Below are positions 26,901 through 38,900 of a DNA stretch of 64,000 bases, in pieces. Positions within the stretch are counted from its first letter, which is position 1. Each line of letters begins with the position of its first letter. The DNA lies in contig NC_088298.1 in the NCBI RefSeq assembly GCF_032854445.1, positions 2,602,160-2,666,159 on the forward strand. The letters are read 5' to 3'. The notes under the pieces are model-generated. The model had not been told where the DNA came from. It made no database searches and was given only the letters and a program-made list of their open reading frames with translations. The DNA is from Liolophura sinensis (taxonomy: Eukaryota > Mollusca > Polyplacophora > Chitonida > Chitonidae). The position numbers and the translations under genes were made by a program.

Positions 26901-29900
26901 GGAGGCAAGCAGGTGTTCAGCCTTTTGTGATATTTCCTTTTTCTGATTATTTTCTTAACTATAAACATCACTCGGTAAAATAATACAATCTTGTTTATGT
27001 TTGACAGAGAACTGGCCTTCTTCTTCCCTAACCTCCAAGTTCCAACAGTACAGGGTGAGCCCAAGCTGCAGAGGACGTTAGCACTTATCCGACCAGATGC
27101 ATTCAGAATTAGTAAAGGTAAGAATGACATTGATACCAAATCACCTAACTTTTCACCCGTGACAGGTCGCGCATTTTAGCTGATTCTGAAAGACCTGCTG
27201 ATCTTTAAAAAGATGTTTTAAGATTTGTTTGCATGAGTTGGTTTCATATTCTATCACAAAAATGTCAGTTTTGTCAAGTTTGTTTAATTTCTTGCGCTAG
27301 AATTTCATTTTTTCAGCTAATAAATGTGTTCAACCTGGATTTTGATCATATTTATACTTCCAATATATTCATAAATATTGCCATTATTCAGATTAAATTC
27401 ATATGTTTGGATGTAAACAACAAATTTACATCCAGATAAATTTATTAGACAAGCATCACATTCTTATTTGGAATACGTGGGAAGGTCTGCCAGCAACCTG
27501 TGGATGGTCGTGGGTTTCCCCCGGGCTGTGCCCGGTTTCCTCCCACCATAATTCTGGTCGCCATTGTATAAGTGAAATATTCTTGAGTACGGCGTAAAAC
27601 ACCAATCAGATAAATAAATAAATATTTAGAACATCATTATGCAATAAATACATGATGATAAATACCAGATTCTGGCCCCCAATACCCAGCATACAAAAAC
27701 ATTCTCAAATATTCCTTTCTCCTGAAAAAAAAAATTTTTTTCAAGCCTTTATGTGTCTCTGAAAGTGCTTTTTTATGTACCATACCAAACTTACAGGTGA
27801 CAGACATTATTGAACATAAAAAAAAAAAAGTTATCAAAACTTTAGCAAAAACGTTGTCCTCTCATGTTAAAGTCAAATACAGTTTTCTAATTTTGGCATC
27901 CTTATAGTAAGGTGATTTGAGCTAAAATATATGTAAGAAATCTGAAATTAATGCCACATACAGTATATGTACCAAATTGCAATCTGAGTGTTTTATACAA
28001 CCAGTTCACATGAACATGGGGAATTTTTTAGAACATTTACGCTAAATTTATCAAGGCAGTGTTCTCCATAATTTGGGCTTTTATGGTAGACTGTAATTTG
28101 GGCACCTCTAAAGGGGCATAAAAAGGGCCTTGTATATGGCCCTGCCTCTTTCCGTAAACCTGACTGTATTGAGTGACCTCTACCCTCTATTTAATGTACC
28201 CGTGTACAGATGAGATTCTGGAGAAGATCAAAGACGCTGGCTTCCAGGTGGCATTGCAGAAGGTGGTTCAGCTGACGAAGGAGCAGGCGGAGGAGTTTTA
28301 CAAGGAGCACCAGGGACAGGACTACTTTGAGGAGCTCACCAACAGGATGTCCAGGTACTTCATGTAACACCGAGACCTCTTCTGTGGCCTACTCGTTAGA
28401 GCCTCCGCGTAATGGAGAACTGGGATCAAGCCTGGGTTGGGTCATACCAAAGACTGTAATAATGGTATTAGTTGTTGCCTTGCTTGGTGCTCAGCACTGA
28501 GAGAACTGGCCCTAACATGGACAGGACACAGAATATCTAAACATACCTAATGACTCCTCATCATATCTCATCATAAAATTGTCAAGTACGACGTGAAAAC
28601 AAGCACTCATGCATTCGTAATTAATATGACATATAAACCGGTGTGTGTTTACAGCGGTCCCTTGTTGGCTCTGGGTCTGGCGAGGGAGGATGCTGTGGAG
28701 TCATGGAGGAACCTGTTGGGGCCTAAAGATGTTCAACAGGCGAAAGAAGAGGCCCCGGACAGGTGAGATAAAAAGCTAAGCCCCCCCCCGGTATTATAGA
28801 GTTTTGATTTCATCTTAAGTTGGGGTATATTATTGCTGAACACAGATTTAATTTCATATTTTGTCATAAAGACATAAGACAACCCCCAAAAATAGCTGTG
28901 AAAATACACAAATAGTGAAAGTTTTGGCATTGTAAACTGCTTTAAGTGGAATTAAGACCTAAAATCAGATGTACAGGTAAGTGTATATCAGCTTCTGGGG
29001 CAAGGTGTCCAGACTGATATTCTCTACATGATGTCTCCTTAGATTTGTTGATTGTAGATTTGATAAAATTTTGTGCGTAGATTCATTTTTGTGAGCTAAA
29101 TGTGCCAGTATAAAAGACTACAGCATAGAGAGTAAAACCAGAGCAGTGATCACAGTGTGATAGTTGGCAGCCTCTTTTCAGTTTACCAGAGTTGGGGTTC
29201 ATTTTAAATCGTTCATGCAAATGCATAAATAGCAGCAGTTTACATGCCTCTCAGGCACTCTGGCTTTAGTACATTTGGGTATTAAAAAAAAACAAATATG
29301 GTTATGTTGATTGCAATTTTCCAGATGTCACTGATTTAGAGATGCTGTCATGTCTTTTCTTCTTCAACCACATCAAACCGATGCAAAGGGAACAGGCCTC
29401 AGAAATGCTTAGCACTTGGTCTTTACATCTTGATCTATCATTGAGGCGCATTGGATCTACATGTATTCCATCTTCTTTTGTAAGAGGAAAGTATTAAAAG
29501 AGTACAAAAAACTTCGCAACCCTAGAAATGGACATCTTTCATTGAAAGTCTTCTTACCCGCTACATTTATGTGAAGATCTCTTTATATGCAAGGCATCCA
29601 AGAATTTTATATCGTAAAGATTGTTGGCTTCATCTTCATCAGATAGCCAGATCCACTGACACCAGCATGACAGCAGCATGACACCATGGAAATCTGATGA
29701 GCTGAGTAAAGAATCAAAACAAACTGTCAGTCGCACAAGTAATACACCATTCACTTTATAACCAGGTGATGTTGTGTTACAGTTTGCGTGCTCAGTACTC
29801 GTGGATGAGACAGCTATCAATCAGCTCCACGGTTCAGACTCGGTCACCACAGCTCAGCAAGAACTTGACTTCTTCTCCCCATGCAGCAGACAGTGGCGGT

Positions 29901-32900
29901 TATCAAACCAGACGCCTACGGTACAAAAGGTACGTTGTTATCAATCCAGACACCTGCGGGACAAAAGGTAAGTTATCAAACCAGACACCTGTGATACAGA
30001 AGTGAAGTTATCAAACCAGACGTCTGTTGTGCAAAAGACAAGTTATCAAACCAGATGACAAAGGACAAAATGTAAGTTATAAAACCAAATTTCTGAGGCC
30101 CAAATGGTGAATTATCGAACCAGACACCTGCGGTACAAAAGTTGAGTACCAAACCAGACAACAACGCTACGAAATGTGAGTGATCAAACCAGACATCTGG
30201 AGGACAAAAGTGAAGTTATCAAACCAGACATCTTTGGTATAGAAGGTAAGTTATCAAACCAGACAACAACCTGATGAAATGTAAGCTATCAAACCTGCGG
30301 GACAGAAGTGGAATTATCAAACCAAACATCTGTGGTACAAAAGCTAAGTTATCTAAACCAGACATCTGTGGTACAAAATGTAAGTTAGCACACCAGACAC
30401 CTGCAGTACAAATGGTGAGTTATCAAACCAGACACCTACAGTACAAATGGTGAGTTATCAAACCAGACACCTACGGTACAAATGGTGAGTTATCAAACCA
30501 GGTACCTACAGTACAAATGGTGTGTTATCAGACCAGACACCTATGGTACAAATGGTGTGTTATCAGACTAGACACCTATGGTACAAATGGTGTGTTATCA
30601 AACCAGACACCTGCAGTACAAATGGTGTGTTATCAAACCAGACACCTGCAGTACAAATGGTGTGTTATCAAACCAGACACCTACAGTACAAAATGGTGAG
30701 TTATCAAACCAGACATCTACAGTACAAATGGTGAGTTATCAAACCAGACACCTACGGTACAAAATAATGAGTTATCAAACCAGACACCTACAGTACAAGA
30801 TGATGAGTTATCAAACCTGACCCTTGAGGTAGGTGTAAATCAAAGATTGTCGCAAAGCTAAAATATACATGTACTGGGCATAGCTGATTGACACAGAAGT
30901 CAACAGAATATTTATGCGTATAAATGATAAATAAACAAAACAAGAGTTAATTTACTCAGCACAGAGTTAATTTACTCAGCACAGAGTTAATTTACCCAGC
31001 ACAGAGTTAATTTACTCAGCACAGAGTTAATTTACTCAGCACAGAGTTAATTTTTACCCAGCACAGAGTTAATTTACCCAGCACAGAGTTAATTTACCCA
31101 GCACGGAGTTAATTTACCCAGCACAGAGTTAATTTTTACCCAGCACAGAGTTAATTTACCCAGCACAGAGTTAATTTACTCAGCACAGAGTTAATTTACT
31201 CAGCACAGAGTTAATTTACTCAGCACAGAGTTAATTTACCCAGCACAGAGTTAATTTACTCAGCACAGAGTTGATTTACCAAGCCTCTTTAAATACATTG
31301 AGTTATTTATACCCGTACTCAAACAAGAAATAAAACTGAAAACTGAAATAGAAATAAAATTTCCTCTTAAAATTTTTAAGAAGCAATTCTATGCACATTG
31401 CACTTTATACCCACTAATATTTTTTAGTTCCTATAAACAAAATGACATTAAATTATTCCTCATCAGGCCATAATTTTAACCATTACTTGTACATACATCA
31501 TTGATTCTTTCTGCAGATGAGATTGTTCAGAAGATCCATGAGGCTGGTTTCCGAATCGCTGCCAGGAAGGAAACCCAGCTGACAAGGGAAATCGCTGAGC
31601 AGTTCTACGCCGACCAGAAAGGCACAGAGCACTTTGATGACTTGGTGGAACACATGATCAGGTGACCTATGCTTTGTCAAGGGTTTATGTTACCACTGCC
31701 AAGGAGAGTTATCTCTTTTGTTGGCAAAGTTAAACTGCACGATGACATTTTTGAACAGGTTGGACTTGGGCTGTTCATAGTTGACTTCCAGTAAACACAT
31801 CGGAAGCTCCCCATTGATCAAAGTTGTTTTTTTTACGTCTTCTGGTGTCCGCTGATTCCGAATCTGCTCTGTTTTTTGTCTATATTTGTAACTTTTTGAG
31901 TTATTGTCCAGAAACTAAAGCTTAGTTATATTATTTCAATGGCTTGTAACTCGGAACTACGGAAGCCAAAAACGTGAAAATTGCACCAAATTGTAGCCAA
32001 AGACATGCTCTTTCCGTAGTGGGCTAACAAACAGTTTTCTCACCAGAAGTGTTTGAACGACAACACCATTTTTTTTTTCAGTAGATGTGTTAGTCTTATT
32101 GCTTTAACATTGAGTTAGATGGTAACATGGCTGTAACCTTTGTTTCCCCCCAGTGGACCCACCCATTTCATGGTGTTGTCACGAGAAGATGCTGTAGATG
32201 GCTGGAGGTCAATGCTGGGGCCTAAGGACCCCGAGAAGGCTAAAGAGGAGGCCCCCAACACGTAAGTGCTACACCAATGTCGTCTCGTTAGTGCAGTCAG
32301 GATGATCCTGTGGTGTATTCAGTCTTCAAACACCGAGTACGCTCAAGACCAAAAGCCAGATACATGTAGCTGTTTTTGGCGGTGCTTAAAGCTCAGAACG
32401 GGTCATGCATGTGATAAGCAAGAGGATAGGTCTATAATACAACAGTGCAGACTTTTGGAGATAGCCCAGCTCTAGTTTTGAACTCTGAACTGCTTGTTCT
32501 CCCCATGTAAATATCAAAAATGCAACAGAATTTACCCACTGGTGTGTGACTGTCCAGTGATACAATGCTTTAGCATAGCTGCATGGATTTCTTTTTCCTG
32601 CACGTAGGAAGGTCTGACAGCAGCTTGTGGATGGCTCTACCCATTGTCCCCCCACTGTAATGCTAGCAGCCATCATATAAGTGAAATATTCTTGAGTAAA
32701 ACGCAAGTCAAATAAGTAAATAAATACATAAATAAATACACAAGTGCATTCCAACCAGTTGTCTTACTTATGCATAAGGTTACATTACAACAGGAACATT
32801 CAATTCTTGGTTTCTGACTTGTTTGATTTTTTTGACTGCCATCCGCAATGTGGACGTATAAAATGAAAATAGAATTGTCTTGACTGACACCATACTGTGT

Positions 32901-35900
32901 TTGTTATCATTTGAGGAGTTACATTATATTGGTTCAGCCTTACAGATTTCAAGTCAGCCCTGATTCCTCAGTTAGAATTTGACTCCGTTCTCTGTTTAAG
33001 AATCCGAGCCTTGTATGGCACAGATATCAAGCAGAACGCCGTTCACGGAAGCGACGACCCAGAGAAGGCTAAGCAGGGCATTCAGATGATATTCGGAGAT
33101 TTGGAGTTCAATAATGATGGTACAGTGAAAGGTAGTCTGTTTGCCCTGTCTGTAGTGGAGTAGCATGTGCAAACAAATCACCATAATTCCTTCCTTTCAT
33201 GGTAGTGTTGTCTTCTACTATGGGAGACAACTCAAGTCACTTGAGGTTTTTATCAAGGGAGACAAGTCTTGTACTTCCACAGCAGCGTTGGGCCTCCCCT
33301 TGATTGGATGAGAGCATCAGACTTGATGAATATGCATGGCGTAGTGTTATCATCCAATCAGGTGGAGGTACCCTGGATCCCTAAAACCAGCTTGAATAGA
33401 CTGCACTTAAAATTTCAGACGATTTCAAAATGACTATTGTTTAAACTTGCTATGCATGGTATTACACCATTGTATGTTTTTTCTTAATTATGTTTAGGTC
33501 ATTAATTGCAGTCTATTAAAGCCAGTCTTTAAGGATCGATTGCAACTCTGTGAGTTTATGTAAGAGTTGCTCACCCTGGCAGATGGATGGAAAACCCCAT
33601 TCACCTCAAATTACCTGTTGTGTAGAATTTTAAACTGCAATCAGCCTGCTTAAAGCGAGGCACATACTTCAGACTGTCCAGTCTAGAAATTTATAAACTG
33701 CATGAAATTACTGCGTAGTCAGGACATCACCTCCTCTTATGCATGTCTGAGGTTTCCCATTGTCAGTTTTGATGTTGTGTTTGACATTCACATTGTTATT
33801 TTCTTGTGCTTTTTAAAATCCAAATGTAGACATACAGGTCAGAGTACTGAATTATTAATAACTCATAAATCAAATGAAATAATGATTAATGTATATGTAT
33901 GAATACTTAGTCATTCCTTATCTAAAAGAGAGCTTCAGTGGCTGTGAGTTCAAGTGCAGCTCATGTTTGCTTCCTTTCCGGCCGTATGTGGGAAGGTCTG
34001 TCAGCAACTTGTGGATGGTAGTGGGTTTCCCCTGGGCTCTGCCTGGTTTCCTCCCACCATAATACTAGCCTTTCCGGCCGTATGTGGGAAGGTCTGTCAG
34101 CAACTTGTGGATGGTAGTGGGTTTCCCCTGGGCTCTGCCTGGTTTCCTCCCACCATAATACTAGCCGGCGTCTGATAAGTCAAATATTCTTGAGTGAGTA
34201 TAAAACACCAAACAAATAAATAAATAAATAAATAAAAGCCTTGCTGCAACATAAAATTTTTCGTTTTTTTGTTTTTTTTTTTCACTGTACACAGAACTCA
34301 GCACTGACCATACATTTGACACAACATTGCGGTTTTTAGTGTGGTATAAAACAAAACATTTTTGATAACAAAAGCTGTTTAAAGCTGCCACATTAGTAGA
34401 TTCACCAATGCATGAATACCAATACATGTATTGATATTCATGAAATTCATTAAATATTAAACCTGACAGAAAAGATGTCACACTTTTCTTTCCAATTTTT
34501 CACTTTCCTCACAAAAACTCATATTTTCTGACGCTTTCCATTTTATTCTATTCTTTTTTATTTGACTGCCAGTTTCATTTCACTGGTGTTGTTGTATTGC
34601 ACATGCTGACTTCTCTACAACAGAGCAGGTATGAGTGTGCTGTGACTTAAAACAAGACAGGCAACATTGAAACTTGAAATAATGGAGTGAACTTTATTGT
34701 TTTGTTGCCAGTCCCTGTACTGACAAGATCACAATAACCCCTATTTTTGGCCTGTGTGTTGTTTATCTTTGTAAGTCATGTTTTGTCGTAACTTTTGTCA
34801 TAAAAGACGTTGTCCAAGTTACAGTGTCATAAGGCAACGCCATGTAGGAGTAAAGCTACCAAAAAAATGGATGGAGGACATTTTGTAAAACGGGCCCTGA
34901 ATAATTACTTTCATATTTTGGAAGCATCGTTGTATACATTTGTCTTTGTGAAACAAAGATTCTAATCGTTACTAAGCTTTGATCTCTCTATTCAGTGAGT
35001 CATCAGCAGAAATTCTGATTCTGTAAACAGGTGTCAATTACTTCAGATCTATATTAACAACAGGTCAGGTTAAAGTGTTAAAGCTACCATACCAGACTTA
35101 ATTGAGATTTGGGATGGGTTTGTTCTTTGCAGGTTCACTGTATGTAATGATCTGTTCATTTTTCTTAAAGAAAAGAAAACTTTTTGATCATTTAATGCAA
35201 ATGAAAGTCCAAAGTTATGAGTTTTTTTGTCTTTTTGTGGTTTTTTGCAAATGCTAATGAGAGGTGGAGGGGGAGTGATTCTTTATATAGAGATTAGAGT
35301 GTAAAGCTTTACACATATACATATACCTAGAGTTTACATGTGTGTGGTTTTAGTTGTGAAAAATTGAGGTTGCTATAATTCTCATTTTCCTGTACATGTA
35401 TTTTGACAGGAGACAAGGCAAAGAAGACCGATGATACGTCCGCAGATAAGACAGGTGGGGGTAAACTGACCTACTTCATAGACAGTTATCACATACCCTA
35501 ATTCTTTCACCTTTTCAACCACCTCTCCAACCAATTTTAAAACATTCTGAGGGAGCTATGAAGTGTAGAGAAACTGAAGGGCAAATAAGAATAAAATAAA
35601 CAATTCAGTGCTAACACATGGTACGTGTAGTTACATGTACAAGTATGTACACATCATAGAGTGCCATACATGTACACGTACACGTGTAACGTACCAAAGT
35701 ACTTGAATGTACACATGTAACGTACCAAAGTACTTGCATGGACATGTGTAACATACCAAAGTACTTGCATGTACCTTCATTCCTCGACCTTTTCAACCAC
35801 CAGTGCAACGAGTATTTTATAGAAACATTGTGAGAGAACATTATAATGGGGGTGTAGGGAAATAATCCACACAGTTTTATGAAGCTTAAGTATTTAATAA

Positions 35901-38900
35901 CAAAAGGAAATCATTTTTGGTGTCATTTTCATGGTAAATGCTTGCATAAATTCCACTGGGAAAAAGTGCCTTAGTGGTTAAAAGGTTGAAGGTTTACGGT
36001 ACATAGAAAAGTTTATTCCTTGTCTTCTTTGTTGTCCTAATGATCGAAAGATAAAATGTTTGATTGTTGTGATTTCAAACAGAGTCACAGCAAGCAGTAG
36101 AAACTCAGCAAGAGACACAGGAAAGTGCGGTTCAGCAAGAGTCTGAGCAAGGAGCTGGCGAGGCACAGGAGTCAGATGCTGCCCAAGAGTCAACAGAAGG
36201 TCAGGAACCCGTGGCACAGGAGTCACAAGAAGCTCAGCAGGAGACACAGGAATCTACTGCAACAGATGCCGCCGCACAAGATTCGTCCCACTGAGGAGAA
36301 AACAGGTACGTTCAGTGATGTTGTGTTGACCTGTTGACCAGAGCCTTCTTTTATATGGGAGAAGACTGTTAGTGGGAAGGTCTGGCAGCAACCTGCGGAT
36401 GGTCATGGGTTTCCTCCCACCATAATGCAGGCTGCCATTGTATAGTTAAAATATTCTTGAGTACGGCATAAAACACCAATCAAATAAATAAATAAATATA
36501 TGAGGGAATAGAGGCCAACTGTGGTCCCCCTTTTCTGTTGTACATGGGAAGATCTGCGAACAACCTGCAGATGGTCATGGGTTTCCCCTAGGGATCTGCC
36601 CGATTTCCTTCCACATACCGTAATAACCGCTGTTATATAAGAGAAATATTAGACGTAAAACTCCAATCAAATAAATCATAATAAGGATGAATATTAAGGC
36701 TATATACATCTACATTTAAATTATGTTACCATCTACAAAACTAATGTTTTATTAGTGTGTGCAGTTCTTCTCTCCAGACATTTTTACTGCATGTGCCTTA
36801 TAAAAATTTTGTATAGAAAAGACAAAATGGAGATTTTGTTTGTTGATACCTTTGTATGGATCCATGGCTTGGCAAATATCCATTAATATACAGATTTTCC
36901 TTCCGAAATCATGCTTACACTTCAGTATGGCATGGAACGTGGGTTTAATTAACATGGTTGGGCAGGTTCTGCTCATCACTGTATACTTGTGGAGCTTCAG
37001 AGATTCAGTTTGGGCATAAAAAAGTTAGTCTGTACATCCTAGGGGAGACAACTGTGGTACCTTTGCTTGTAGCATTTCCGCCAAATGTGTATAGCTATTA
37101 TATAACATCATAGTCAGCTTTAAAACTCGACGTAGATTCCCTGATTTAAAGAATACATAATTTGTGCTGAAGAAGTTGTGGATGAAGTGGATGGACATGC
37201 ATATGAGGAGGATTTTCAGCCAGAACCTATCGGTATGACATGCAAGCCTGATCATAAACCATGTTTTAATCACACAGTCTGCATGTCACAGTGTGTATGA
37301 GCTACGTGTAGCCTCACACCTCCACCCTCCCTTTTCCTGTCACTGGTGTGTGCGAGTCAAGAACACTAGAGCTGAGATGAACAAAAGCTGGGCATTTTTT
37401 TTTTTTTGTTTTAGTAAATAATGCACACACCAGTTAATCTTCAGTAAATCTGCTGACTCAGCGTACATGTACGACAGCTAGGGGAATGGTAGTAGGTGAA
37501 GCCCACTGAAGGTGTGCTATAAGTGAGCTATAAGTGAACTATAAGTGAACTTCCTGTTGTTAGGACTCATTTGTGATAAACTTTATTAGCCTTGATCTTG
37601 CTGCAAGTAACATCTTGGGTACCCCCGCACTGTAGCGACTGCCAGCACTCGACACTAGTGTCATTAGACATTGCATGCCCACATTGTCAGAAATGTGGAC
37701 GTCTTAGTTCAGCATTTATAGTGCATGTGCATGTCAACCCTAGTTAGTTGCATGTCAACCCTAGCTAGTATGCACGTGCATGTCAACCTTAGCTAGTTGC
37801 ATGTCAACCCTAGCTAGTATGCACGTGCATGTCAACCCTAGCTCATATGCACGTGCATGTCAACCATAGCTAGTATGCACATATGTAGTTTACATCTATC
37901 TCAAGCATGATTAGATTTTTTTTAAGCTTGGACACCGTTTTACCAACACCCAGCCGAAATTGATCGGTTAAAGATATTCCATAATGGCTGTATTAAACAG
38001 GCTTTGGGAGGGGTTAGTGTATGGTAGAGGAAAATGGACTTTAATGGATGAGCATGAACACTATAGCTAGTATATGTAGATGAAGTATAAACATGTTTAG
38101 ACATAAATTAGTAGATGAAGTATAAACATGTTTAGACAGAAATTAGTAGATGAAATATAAACATGTTTAGACAGAAATTACATGGATTTCTAGCATGAAG
38201 TTTCTAGCAGTGCCTGGTAGTGTCTCATGAAAGATATACAGTCCATAATGACTGTATAGCAGGCTTTCATAGAAAATACTAATAGCTGTAGTGTTTATTT
38301 TGGGTGAATTGAGATTAGATAAACCCTTCACACTACAGTATGTACCAGAACACACTTTTCTCCCACAATCAGATCTGAATGCATGGATCCTGCATGTAGT
38401 ATGTTAAACAGACATGTAACTGCTGTTTGTAAATGAAGCCATCTCTTACCATATCTGTATGGTGTAAGTTAATACTGGATGTACATCTCCGTGACATCGA
38501 AGCAAGGATAAAGGGTCCTCCATGGAGGAGTGATTATAGCTTTCTAGGGCAGTGCAGTGACCCAGCGGCCTCTCAGCACTGAGAGTTCAAGTCCAGCTCA
38601 TGTTGGCTTCTTCTCGGGTTGTACATGGAAAGGCCTACCAGCAACCTGTGGATGGTAGTGGGTTAACTCAATGCAAGTACTGTGATCACTCCGAAAATTA
38701 AGTAGCTTGCAGGGGTGACGTCAACGATGATCCCTGTTTAAAAAAAACTCTGTTGGGGACAGACTGAACGGGCCTAGGCAAGTAGGGACGGGTGTAGAGG
38801 CACGGAAGGCACACTGATCTGGCCTGAAGAAGAAATGTACAATGTAGTACCTGTGTACATGTCACCCTAACCCACACTGAAGCAACACAGTTCACCGGGC

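Noticed and set aside
28173-28209. Upstream extension of the exon 12 frame to a Met at 28173
   Set aside because: The CAG acceptor at 28207-28209 and the phase from exon 11 show that coding starts at 28210.
34617-34630. Possible 5-bp microexon between ACAACAG and GTATGAG
   Set aside because: Too short and of the wrong length to keep the phase-1 pattern.
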